Part shown: one piece after another, positions 1 through 8,067 of the stretch
Position numbering within the stretch: the stretch's first letter is position 1
How the letters are laid out: every line of letters begins with the position of its first letter
Origin: RAM1 sp050247515
GTDB lineage: Bacteria > Pseudomonadota > Gammaproteobacteria > Burkholderiales > Burkholderiaceae_C
NCBI GenBank assembly: GCA_050247515.1
Contig: JBFWUB010000010.1
Location: 1 to 64,000 of the forward strand
Direction: 5' to 3'
DNA length: 64,000 nucleotides
Program-made: the position numbers and the translations under genes
The notes under the pieces: model-generated
The model's input: only the letters and a program-made list of their open reading frames with translations
Databases searched by the model: none
Told to the model about the DNA's origin: nothing

Positions 1-126
1 CACCACAGACCACCAAGAAGGAGAAGGCGACCAAGAACTTATCCACAACGTGAGCGTGAAGTTCACGAATCAGGGTGGGTCAAGATTCGATGGAAATGGT
101 GGGTCAGCTTTGCATGGAAATCAACA
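1..126 (+). mobile_element. Right end of an IS21-family-like insertion sequence (partial)
   Basis: Two tandem imperfect copies of a 24-bp repeat beginning GGTGGGTCA and ending ATGGAAAT lie at 74-97 and 98-121, followed by TCAACA ending at 126. Multiple terminal repeats and a CA-3' end are typical of IS21-family tips. Upstream, a reading frame open from the window edge stops at TGA 51-53 with a Lys-rich tail (KKEKATKNLSTT), which fits the C-terminus of an IstB-like helper ATPase. Only the tip is in the window, so the family call rests on end structure and context. The element is inserted in the nuclease remnant that follows. Confidence 0.55.
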
Positions 127-476
127 ATCAGGCGTTCGGGCAGAGATCCAAGGCGTCAATGTCCGACCTCGTATTCGGCAAAGACGTCGTCGTGATGAGC
201 AGCAAGCGCGACCGCTACGGGCGGCTCGTGGGCAAGGTGCTAGTCGCCGACCCCTCCTGCGCCGCAAGCACGTGTCCGAAGACACTCGACGCAGGGCTGG
301 CCCAGATCACAACTGGGATGGCTTGGTGGTACCGCCAGTACGCAAAGGAGCAGTCCGCAGAGGATGCCAGTGCCTACGAGTTCGCCGAACAGGAGGCGCG
401 TGGCCGCCACGCCGGGCTGTGGCGCGATGCTGATCCGATAGCTCCTTGGGACTGGCGTCGTGCCTCGCGCCCGTAG
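127..476 (+). pseudogene. Staphylococcal-nuclease-like (SNase) gene remnant, 5' end removed by the insertion sequence
   Basis: The frame from about 126 reads NQAFGQRSK, then a segment like SDLVFGKDVVV, KRDRYGRLVGKVLV, GMAWWYRQYAKEQS and EQEARGRHAGLWRDADPIAPWDWR. This is the C-terminal two thirds of a thermonuclease (TNase/SNase) domain, ending in the usual PW-WR tail. The signal peptide and the first catalytic segment (DGDT and the first Arg) are absent, and the sequence upstream is insertion-sequence tip. An ATG at 75 inside the IS end opens a chimeric 133-aa frame, but that product would lack part of the active site. I infer a non-functional remnant. Confidence 0.7.
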
Positions 477-511
477 TCAGGCCAGAGATTTTCTGCGTTG
501 GGTCGCCTCCA

Positions 512-540
512 TTGACCTGATGTTCATCAGGTCATATATT
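512..540 (+). promoter_or_regulatory. Promoter with perfect palindromic operator for the LexA-like regulator
   Basis: TTGACC (512-517) and TATATT (535-540) are separated by exactly 17 nt, a near-consensus sigma-70 promoter. A perfect 9-2-9 palindrome (half-site GACCTGATG, centre TT, 514-533) overlaps the -35 box and fills the spacer. A protein bound there would block RNA polymerase. The gene 26 nt downstream encodes a LexA-type DNA-binding domain, so autorepression is the simplest reading (inference). Confidence 0.75.
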
Positions 541-565
541 CTGCAAATCGGCAAGGAGCAATGCC

Positions 566-799
566 ATGAGCAAGCGAAAGACCGAAGGCATTACTGAGCC
601 GCAGACCAGAACGCTGAGGGCGATTTGCCAAATTCTGGACAGCACGGGCCTGCCGCCCACCGTCAAGGAATTGGCCGAAGCGCTGGGTATCAGCCACGCC
701 AGCGCTCATGAACAAATCGCGCAGTTGGTACGCAAGGGGTATTTGAGGAAAGAAGAAAAAAAGGCACGGAGCATCGTGGTCGTGAAGCGCAACGAATGA
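566..799 (+). CDS. LexA-type winged-helix DNA-binding mini-protein (no protease domain)
   Basis: This 77-aa protein matches the N-terminal DNA-binding domain of LexA: LTEPQTRTLRAI-like helix 1, PPTVKELAEALGIS (helix 2), SHASAHEQIAQLVRKGYL (recognition helix) and a wing ending KARSIVVV. It lacks the AG cleavage site and the Ser/Lys protease domain, so it cannot self-cleave like LexA. The start has AGGAG at 554-558, 7 nt upstream. It sits 35 nt before the 262-aa gene in the same direction and just behind a palindromic promoter. I infer it controls the QueC-like cassette. Relief of repression must use another signal, perhaps a ligand or partner protein. Confidence 0.75.
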   Translation: MSKRKTEGITEPQTRTLRAICQILDSTGLPPTVKELAEALGISHASAHEQIAQLVRKGYLRKEEKKARSIVVVKRNE

Positions 800-834
800 C
801 CGCGATGCTTTGATTTCAACAAGGGGAATCCTGG

Positions 835-1623
835 ATGGGGCACGTTCGGCTCGGGGTACTGCCAAGAACGAAGGCGTGGAAGGAGGTCGTCGAACTGATC
901 GCCGCCGGTGCTGACGTCTCCCAAATCGCCAATGCCACCATCACGGCGGCCGAAAAGGCCTTCTCCTTCGTGATGGACGATGTGGGCTACACCGAGGCCG
1001 TCTGGCTGATGACCCAGATGGCCATTGCCGCCAAGAAGCCAGATATCCACCAGCACCTTGCGGCAGCGGGCATCCATCTACCTGCCGACCCCTCCCTTAT
1101 CGATGTGACAACGGCGATCACGGAAGCACTGGATCGGCGCGTCGAGGGCAACGGCCAGCGATCCGACCTCGGGGGGCTTGCCAATCGGGCTATCGTCGGT
1201 GCCGTCAATGACGTCCTCGCGCCCAAGTTGCAATCGCTCTTTTCGTCCGATCCGGACACGATGCGGGCGGCGCTCGCGGACTTGGGAAAGCCCAAGGAGT
1301 TCGGTGACTTCTCCCGGCGATTCTTTGCCCGGCTGGCCAATGAAGGGCTGCAGTATTTCCTCAGCAAGGTCGTGAACACCCAGCTTGGCGATGGAATGCG
1401 CTTTGCGACGATGAATCAGTCCGCCCAGTTCAACGCGGCGCTGGAAACACATACCCGAGAGGCGTCGGTCATCGTCGAGAAGTTTTCAAGTGAGTGGTTC
1501 TCAAAGCACCGGTTTCATGAGGGCGGTGACATTTCCAGAAAGTCGTCGGACGGATTCGCAGGCTACGCGCTGAAAAAGATGAAGGACGAGTTGAAAGCGG
1601 GGGCGCGCAGCGATGCAAAGTAA
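835..1623 (+). CDS. Protein of unknown function, partner of the QueC-like enzyme
   Basis: This 262-aa soluble, mostly helical protein begins with a basic segment (VLPRTKAWKEVVELIAAGAD) and has a conserved-looking C-terminal block with FFARLANEGLQYFLS and THTREASVIVEKFSSEWFSK. I do not recognise a known domain, signal peptide or membrane segment. An AAGGGG-like ribosome site lies 8 nt before the ATG. Its 3' end overlaps the next gene by 11 nt, which implies translational coupling and probably an obligate partnership with the PP-loop enzyme. It does not look like QatB as I know it, so a Qat assignment is not made. Confidence 0.7.
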   Translation: MGHVRLGVLPRTKAWKEVVELIAAGADVSQIANATITAAEKAFSFVMDDVGYTEAVWLMTQMAIAAKKPDIHQHLAAAGIHLPADPSLIDVTTAITEALDRRVEGNGQRSDLGGLANRAIVGAVNDVLAPKLQSLFSSDPDTMRAALADLGKPKEFGDFSRRFFARLANEGLQYFLSKVVNTQLGDGMRFATMNQSAQFNAALETHTREASVIVEKFSSEWFSKHRFHEGGDISRKSSDGFAGYALKKMKDELKAGARSDAK

Positions 1624-3751
1624 ACGATACGTTCTGTGCGGCAACGCATCCGCCAAAGGCATCAGCGAAGACCCCTCGCGCGATCTGCGGCTGCGGCTCT
1701 CTGGCAAGGCCGGGCACGGCAACATCACCCTGCGGATCGAAGACGTCCACACCAAAATGTTTCGTGGTGTGCCGCCGCTGTTCCACGACCTGCTTGAGAT
1801 CGCCACCTACGTCTACAGCGCCGATCAGGTGGTCAGACGCGGCGCGGACGATGTCGATAGCTTCGGTGACGGCTGGCGGCGCGACCTGCATTTCGTGGTT
1901 CCGGTGCGCAATCCCGATTTCTGGAACAGCGCGGAGGTACAGGAGACGCTGTGCTCGACGCTCGGGTTTCTGTCCGACGATCAGTACGAGTTCGACTTCG
2001 TCAAACTCGACCAGGATCACCAGTTCCAGGAATACCTCGAGTTCAATGACACCCAGCAGATGTACGGGATGCCGGAGCAGGTGGTCATGTTTTCCGGGGG
2101 ACTGGATTCCCTGGCCGGTGCCATCGATGAGGTTGTGAACCAGAAGCGGCGCGTGCTCTTGGTCACCCACAAGTCGACCTCCAAGCTCAACAAGCGACAC
2201 CGCGTACTCGAAGAGATGCTGGCCGCGAAAGCAGGCGACAACGTACCGCACCGCATTACCGTTCGCGTCCACAAGACCAAAGAACTGAACCACGAGTACA
2301 CCCAGCGCAGCCGGTCGTTCCTGTACGTCTCCATCGGCGCGACGATTGCTCGGATGCTCAATCTCAAGAGCGTCCGCTTTTACGAGAACGGCGTCATCAG
2401 CCTGAACCTTCCTGTGTGCGCTCAGGTGGTCGGTGGCCGTGCCACAAGGACAACGCACCCGAGAGTGATGAAAGGCTTCCAAGACCTGCTTTCATTGGTG
2501 GCAGGTGAGCCCTTCGCAGTCGAGAACCTCTACATCTGGAAAACGAAGGCGGACGTCGTCAAGGTCATCACGGACGCTGGTTGCCACGACCTGATCAAGC
2601 ATTCGATGACCTGCACCCATACCTGGGAGATGACGAACCAGCACACGCACTGCGGAGGCTGTTCGCAATGCATCGACCGCCGATTTGCTGTTCTCGCCGC
2701 CAAGGCTGACCAGCACGACCCGGCCGAACACTACAAGTTCGACGTGTTCACCCAGAGCCGCGATGCCCAAGATCAGAAGAAGAACGTGGACAAGATCATG
2801 GCGGCAGCCTATCTGGAGCGAGCCAATCAGGTGAAAGGTCTCACGGACGTGGCGCAGTTCGTCACCAGCTACCCCGACGTGGGCCGGGTCTTCAAGTATC
2901 TGAACTACGACAAAGCTGGGCAGGCTGCACAGCGGGTGTTCGATCTGTACAAGCGGCATGCCAACGAGGTGATGGGGGCATTGGACGATCTGCTCAGTCG
3001 CTACAGCAAGGAGATTCGTGAACGCACGCTCCCAGGCGACTGCCTGCTTCGGACGGCCTATGAGTCCGGTTCGGTTGTCTCGATGCCCGCCGTGGTCTCG
3101 GCCGAGAAGCTGCCAGACAACATCTTCCGAAAGCGCGGTGGTGTCTGGGAGGCTCGGTTTCAAGGTCGGGGACGACACACCATCCTGATCCAGGGCGTAG
3201 ACAAGGGGGCCGAGTACATCAACCTGCTGCTGGCGTTCCCGGATCGGGAGACATCGGTCTATGAGATTGCTGTTGGAAGCGCGGCCAACGCCATTGATCT
3301 ACCTGCCAACACCGGGGTGGCACCGGAGGATATTGAGGAAGGCTTCCAGGTGACCCAAGGCGTTCCTCTTGGTGACGCGGGAGACGTCGCAGACAGGCAG
3401 GCCCTCCGCGAATGGCAGCAGCGAGCCCGCGAGCTGCTGGGCGAGATTGAGGAGGCGCGCGATGCCGGTGACCACGCACGCATTGAGGAGATCGAGGAGG
3501 AAATGGCTTTCCTGACCAAGGCAATGGAAGGCGGCAAAGGCCTCGGAGGGCGGCAACGCAAGGCCGGGGACAAGCGGAAGAACGTCCGGGACGCCTTCCG
3601 CAACGCCGTTGACCGTGCCATCAAGCAAATTGCGAAGTACGACAAACCGCTGGCAGAACACCTGGACAACAGCATCAAGCGTGGCGAGGTAGTGGGCTAC
3701 CGACCCGAGTCGCCGATCACCTGGGACGTTCGGCCCATCGTGAACGGGTAG
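1613..3751 (+). CDS. QueC-like PP-loop ATPase with long N- and C-terminal extensions (candidate defence enzyme)
   Basis: The protein has 712 aa. A PP-loop SGGLDS at residues 161-166 and a Cys4 zinc site (C334, then C347-G-G-C350-S-Q-C353 followed by IDRR) place residues about 150-370 in the QueC/QatC family, which activates a carboxylate with ATP (pre-Q0 synthesis in QueC). YENGVISLNLP near 257-267 is also family-like. The first 150 residues are unassigned. The C-terminus (about 600-712) has a coiled coil rich in E and R, then a basic helical block (RKNVRDAFRNAVDRAIKQI) and a segment ending YRPESPITWDV; similar tails occur, from memory, on large bacterial signalling ATPases. QueC-like enzymes outside queuosine operons are known from Qat and type IV CBASS defence. 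No queuosine gene is nearby. Confidence 0.75.
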   Translation: MQSKRYVLCGNASAKGISEDPSRDLRLRLSGKAGHGNITLRIEDVHTKMFRGVPPLFHDLLEIATYVYSADQVVRRGADDVDSFGDGWRRDLHFVVPVRNPDFWNSAEVQETLCSTLGFLSDDQYEFDFVKLDQDHQFQEYLEFNDTQQMYGMPEQVVMFSGGLDSLAGAIDEVVNQKRRVLLVTHKSTSKLNKRHRVLEEMLAAKAGDNVPHRITVRVHKTKELNHEYTQRSRSFLYVSIGATIARMLNLKSVRFYENGVISLNLPVCAQVVGGRATRTTHPRVMKGFQDLLSLVAGEPFAVENLYIWKTKADVVKVITDAGCHDLIKHSMTCTHTWEMTNQHTHCGGCSQCIDRRFAVLAAKADQHDPAEHYKFDVFTQSRDAQDQKKNVDKIMAAAYLERANQVKGLTDVAQFVTSYPDVGRVFKYLNYDKAGQAAQRVFDLYKRHANEVMGALDDLLSRYSKEIRERTLPGDCLLRTAYESGSVVSMPAVVSAEKLPDNIFRKRGGVWEARFQGRGRHTILIQGVDKGAEYINLLLAFPDRETSVYEIAVGSAANAIDLPANTGVAPEDIEEGFQVTQGVPLGDAGDVADRQALREWQQRARELLGEIEEARDAGDHARIEEIEEEMAFLTKAMEGGKGLGGRQRKAGDKRKNVRDAFRNAVDRAIKQIAKYDKPLAEHLDNSIKRGEVVGYRPESPITWDVRPIVNG

Positions 3752-4102
3752 CCCGTTCCAGGGCCGGGTCGCCCGCGTGAAGGCGGTATTCCTGACGAAC
3801 AAGGAGCCGGAAACCCGTGTCATTGCTGGCTCAGGCGCGGAGTCGTCCTTCGCAGAAACAGAGAATGGGCGGGAACAGAGAACGGAAAACGGCCCGAAGC
3901 CGGGTTGTCCGGGGCAGCGGCGTCCGTCGCAGCGAGGACCGAACCCGCGCCAGCACTGGGGGAAACGGGCAAAAAAAAACCAACCGAGAGTGGTGGGTTT
4001 TTTGAATAGTGGTGGCGGATGGTTGACTATGTGCCGACTGGCCTCCCGAGCTTATGAGCACCTCTGCGGGTTGTTACGGGCTTGCGGGTGTTTCCCCATA
4101 AC
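3752..4102. other. Convergent intergenic spacer
   Basis: This 351-bp spacer lies between the converging QueC-like gene and the AlbA_2 gene. It contains a bidirectional terminator (3971-4003) and otherwise no frame with coding character that I trust. The left half has clustered GAGAACGG/GGGAACAGAG-like short repeats. No tRNA or attachment-site match was seen. Confidence 0.5.
3971..4003. terminator. Bidirectional intrinsic terminator
   Basis: A run of A followed by CCAACC (3971-3985), a short loop, then GGTGGGTTTTTT (3992-4003) forms a hairpin with A/T tracts on both sides, so it can stop transcription arriving from either converging gene. Confidence 0.75.
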
Positions 4103-5657
4103 TCAGCACGCACTATTACCCTGATGCATCTCCAGCCAGCGCTGCCCAAGGCGAGTCCGCCGGTAGCGTTGCTTACTGCTGCGCGGTGTTTCGGGTCGGG
4201 TCATCTCCACCAGGCCAGAAGCGAGCGCGGGCAACAGGTATGCCTTCCGGAAATGCTTTTCGTCCTTCAGATCCAGGGCCTGCTGCAGCCCTGTCCGGGA
4301 CAATTCTTCGTGCAATGCCAACACGACACGCACAACTTCGGGGGCGACTTCAGGGGTAACTTCGGGGGCGACTTCCCCGGTGACTTCGGGGGGCACCGAC
4401 CGGGCCAACGGATGGCAGGGCAGCCGGATCACAAACGAAAGTCGATCCTCATCTGATTCAAACAGGGGCGCGGGCGAGCCATTGGCGGCCATCACCTTGA
4501 GGATTTTTGGGATGCCCGTCGAGCGACCTTCCGTCAGATCAAGCTCTTTCAGGAATTCACCGATACGCCGGTTGCGGTAGCGGCGGCTGACCGCACGCCC
4601 CGCCTGAAAATCCTCCAAACGGATCGACCGATCAGGGCCGGGAAAGCTCAGAATGACCAGTTCTTCATTGCTGATGCGCACCTCGATGGGCTCGCGCTCC
4701 TCGTAGGACCGGTGATAGACCGCGTTGACCAAGGCCTCCTCGATGGCAGCGTAAGGGAAGTTCCAAACCCGCGTGGCTTCGGCGCGGTCGGGATGCTTGA
4801 TGACCGTCTCGCGAAAGTAGTTGCGTTGGATGTAGCTCAAAGCCTCGCGCGTCATCCGCGCCAGCGGGCCTTTGAATATCTTTTCCTCGAAGCGATCCCC
4901 GCCCGCGCCTTCAGGAAACCAGACAACATCGATTTGCACGCCCGGGAAGAAGCGCTCCGGTGTTTCATTGAAAAAAAGCAAGCCCACGTTCTTGGGCCAC
5001 GGTGATTCGGTGGGTCCGCCCGCCACATTCATCTGCCGGGCCAAGGCCTCGACCGACAGCCCGGGCGCATCCTCTGCCAGCGTGCTGCCCACCTCCTGCA
5101 AAAAGGCCTGCATCAACGGCTTGGACAGATCATCGATCCGTGCCGACTGGTTGTATCGGTCATCGAACGGCACCCTGGCGGCCAGGCTCAGTAACTCCTG
5201 CTCGGCCTCGCCCTTGGCCTCGACAGTGCTGCTGTAGCGCCGGATGTAATAACGCCATGTTTTCTTGTTGGCGGTGACGGCTTCCGGTGCCTTGTAAGGT
5301 CGGTTCTGACCGCCGGGCGCCCACAGCACGATCAGCTTGCAACCCTCGACGTTCTCGATGCTCAACACTGGGAAGTACGGCGGCTGGATCAACTGGCAGG
5401 CGGCCAGCAATTCCTGCTGAATCTTGTCCAATTGGTTGTCCGCCAACCCCACGGGTGGAAACACAGGTTGGCCATTGGCATCACAATCCTGCCCGATCAC
5501 AACATAACCGCCGCCGAGGTTTTCGAAGTCGTTGGCAAAGGCGCACAGGGTGCGGATGATCGCGTCCGGATTCCACCCGGCCTTGTACTCGATGCGCTCA
5601 CCCTCGACCGTGCGTTGGCGCAGCAGATCATGGATGATTGATCGGGAGCTTGCTCAT
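4103..5657 (-). CDS. AlbA_2 (Schlafen-like) / HATPase_c_4 protein, RecG-related COG2865, with apparent 5' frameshift
   Basis: The coding frame runs from about 5653 to 4103. Its AlbA_2 domain starts at once (RTVEGERIEYKAGWNPDAIIRTLCAFAND, GGGYVVIGQD), followed by a GHKL-like half (EEALVNAVYHRSYEE, GPDRSIR). A PEVT/APEV repeat linker precedes a C-terminal winged helix. AlbA_2 proteins bind nucleic acid and recur in phage-defence and regulatory loci. The natural start, ATG at 5657 behind a GGGGG stretch and 7 nt after the upstream stop, reads MSKLPINHP then stops. The domain is in the next frame, which has no ATG/GTG/TTG before GTG 5500. So a 1-nt indel within the first ten codons, or a non-standard start, must be assumed. 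Confidence 0.65.
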
Positions 5658-5663
5658 ACTCTT

Positions 5664-6218
5664 TTATCCCCCCGCTAAGCCGGCTTCCGACCAGAAATGG
5701 TCGAAACCATCGCCCACACCCCAACCGACGTTTTGCCCCAACTGACGCACCCGATCCAGCCGCCCAAGAAATGCCGCCTGCTGCCCCTTGGGAAGTGCCA
5801 GCACATATTTCAGCGCCTGCTCGAACATTCGAACCAGGGCGTCATAAAAGCCTTCATCGTCCATGCCGCAACCGGCCAGAAAATCGAACACTTCCTCGCA
5901 GTAGAACACCGTGAGTTCGGCCAAGCCCTCGGGATGCCCAAGCGCCTTCTTGTAATCGCTGATGGCTTTTTTGGCCTTCGCCACGGACTGCGGCTTACGG
6001 TAGTCAGGTGGGTTGATCCACTGCGTGATGATGGTCTTGTAGGGCTCTAGCGGACCTTCACCCAAGCCGAAACGTGCGTGCAGGAAGGCTTTGTTGTCTT
6101 TGCTGGCGGCATACAGGTCTTGCACAAGCCCCATCAGGCCCGCGCGGTCGAAGTCGGCCAGTTTGGTTTTGACGTCGCTCCAGCTGGGGGTCGATTTCGG
6201 AGTTTTCTTCGTTGCCAC
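5664..6218 (-). CDS. DUF6155-like protein of the restriction operon
   Basis: The product is about 184 aa. The core (LVQDLYAASKDNKAFLHARFG, EPYKTIITQWINP, SVAKAKKAISDYKKA, LAELTVFYCEEVFDFL) fits the DUF6155 family, whose function is unknown. There is no membrane segment. The GTG at 6218 lies 8 nt after an AGGGAG ribosome site within CCCAGGGAG. An earlier GTG (6227) overlaps that site and is less likely. It is followed after 6 nt by the AlbA_2 gene, so the two are probably co-translated. Confidence 0.65.
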   Translation of the reverse strand: MATKKTPKSTPSWSDVKTKLADFDRAGLMGLVQDLYAASKDNKAFLHARFGLGEGPLEPYKTIITQWINPPDYRKPQSVAKAKKAISDYKKALGHPEGLAELTVFYCEEVFDFLAGCGMDDEGFYDALVRMFEQALKYVLALPKGQQAAFLGRLDRVRQLGQNVGWGVGDGFDHFWSEAGLAGG

Positions 6219-6327
6219 GTGCTTCACTCCCTGGGCCGAATCGTTAATCTGTGTTCAAAAGTTGGGGCCAAGAACTCCGTCGCCAACATACAAACGAGAA
6301 TCCAGTCCCCGCCCACCTGCTGAGGAG

Positions 6328-8052
6328 TCATGGTTTGACCCCATATGACCCTGCCAGACGATTCAGCAAATCCTTATGCCGCACCTCTAGATCACCCAGA
6401 GTGAAGGTGCCCAAGGCCAGAAGACGCTGGGAGTTTGGCAAGCTTTCAACTCGGTCCTCGAAGTAACGCACCCGTTTATCGGCAAAGTCCAGGTTGCCCA
6501 GCGACGTGTTCTTACGGCGTGACAGAAGCATCAGGTTGCCGAGCCGGTGAAGCCATACCTCACGCTGCGCATCGGTGAAATCCTTGAGCCATTGGCTGGC
6601 TTTGCCCGGCGTCTGCGGCAGGATGTGCTCGACGCTGATCTCGTCGGGTAAGTTCAAGGGTGCGGCATGACTGGCCAGCAGATATTCCAAACGCAACAGC
6701 ACGTACCTGGCAAAGCGCCGTCCATAGATCGCACCGTCGAGCAGATCCATCAACTGCTTAGAGTCGAAATCGAAAACCCTGCTGGCCAAGACATCGTCCG
6801 GAGTCTTGGCTGACTCGATGGCCTTGAGCACCTCGTTCATGTTGCTGATCCGCTGGGTTGGTGTCAGCTGCACGATCCAGTCGGCCGAAAATTTGTTATC
6901 GATGCGCTCGATCAGGTCGAGCAGTTTCTGAGCCTTGAATTTGCGATACCAAGCCAGCACCGGCGGAATCCAATCGGTGGCAGGCAAGCCACGGCGCATC
7001 ACGTTGATGCGGTTGCGGTACGCGTTGCCAAGGCTGGTTGGCAGGCCATCAAACTGGATTGCCTCGTCGAAAGCGTCCTTGTAGGCTTTGACAGCCTCAA
7101 AACTGTCAGTGCCCAGCGCCAGCAACGGTGGTTTGGCACCGTAGATGCGCTCGTCGAATTCCTTGAGCAGACCTTCGCGCGCCTTATCTTTCACGTAGAT
7201 CGTGCGCACCAGGGATAGGAATCGGTCGAATTCATCACGACCCATCTCGCCCTCGACCTCCTCCCAGTATTCGGCCCATTTGGTGCGCTCACTGTCCTTG
7301 CTGATGGCGCCAAGGTTTTTGGCCTTGAGGATGTCGCTGTTCGACAGGGGGATGCCCCGGTCGTTAAGGATGGTGAACAGGCGGAAAGCGTCGTCCAGAT
7401 CCTCGGTGGAGACATAGATGAACAGTGCGTTGTTCAGCAAATATCCGACAAAGCGGTCAAAGTCTGCCTCAGACGGAAAACGGGTGGTGTCATCAATACT
7501 GGCATGTATGGTCTGCAAGCCTGCGGCCATATTCGACAGCGACAGGTTCTTGCTGGCTGCGATGCCCAGCAAATCCGGGCTCTGAGAGCCACCATCAGTC
7601 TTGATGTAACTTTCGATGAAGGTGCCAACGTTATCGCGAATGTCATAGACGATGCGATTGCGACCGGGAATCTTCTTCCACTTGTTCTCTTCCTGGAACA
7701 GCATTTCACGGCAAGCGGCTTTAAGCTTGTCATCCGTCACTCGGTCACGGATGCAGGCCAGCATCAGCATCAAAGTGGTCAGACGCTGCTGGCCATCCAG
7801 CAGTTCGTACTCTTCAAAGCTCACCCCGTCGGTGGTGCGAGTTGCCTTACGCAGCACCATAGAACCCAGAAAGTACTGCCCTTCCGGGTTGTGCTCGCTG
7901 GCGTAATTCACATCATCGATCAGCTCGGAAATCTCATCTTTGCCCCAGACATAGGCTCGCTGGTAATCCGGGATGCGGAACCAGAAACGCGAGAACACCT
8001 CGCCAATGACGATCTTGGCGCTCTCGATCTGCCCCTTTTTACTTGAACTCAT
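6328..8052 (-). CDS. GmrSD-like DUF262/DUF1524 nuclease
   Basis: The product is about 574 aa. The N-terminal DUF262 domain shows IPDYQRAYVW and the nucleotide-binding motif ELLDGQQRLTTL near residues 84-95. The C-terminal DUF1524 HNH-type nuclease shows EHILPQTP near residue 475, then HRLGNLMLLSRRKNTSLGN. Both halves resemble single-chain GmrSD/BrxU-type enzymes, which cut modified DNA in an NTP-dependent way; here that is inferred. ATG 8052 is preferred over GTG 8058 because AGGGAG lies 5 nt before it. The gene is 15 nt downstream of the helicase gene in the same operon. A modification-dependent nuclease beside a methyltransferase is unusual unless it targets other modifications. Confidence 0.8.
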   Translation of the reverse strand: MSSSKKGQIESAKIVIGEVFSRFWFRIPDYQRAYVWGKDEISELIDDVNYASEHNPEGQYFLGSMVLRKATRTTDGVSFEEYELLDGQQRLTTLMLMLACIRDRVTDDKLKAACREMLFQEENKWKKIPGRNRIVYDIRDNVGTFIESYIKTDGGSQSPDLLGIAASKNLSLSNMAAGLQTIHASIDDTTRFPSEADFDRFVGYLLNNALFIYVSTEDLDDAFRLFTILNDRGIPLSNSDILKAKNLGAISKDSERTKWAEYWEEVEGEMGRDEFDRFLSLVRTIYVKDKAREGLLKEFDERIYGAKPPLLALGTDSFEAVKAYKDAFDEAIQFDGLPTSLGNAYRNRINVMRRGLPATDWIPPVLAWYRKFKAQKLLDLIERIDNKFSADWIVQLTPTQRISNMNEVLKAIESAKTPDDVLASRVFDFDSKQLMDLLDGAIYGRRFARYVLLRLEYLLASHAAPLNLPDEISVEHILPQTPGKASQWLKDFTDAQREVWLHRLGNLMLLSRRKNTSLGNLDFADKRVRYFEDRVESLPNSQRLLALGTFTLGDLEVRHKDLLNRLAGSYGVKP

Positions 8053-8067
8053 TTCCACTCCCTGGGA

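Noticed and set aside
1613..3751. Assignment to a complete QatABCD system
   Set aside because: No QatA ATPase or TatD-like QatD lies within reach, and the partner protein does not look like QatB.
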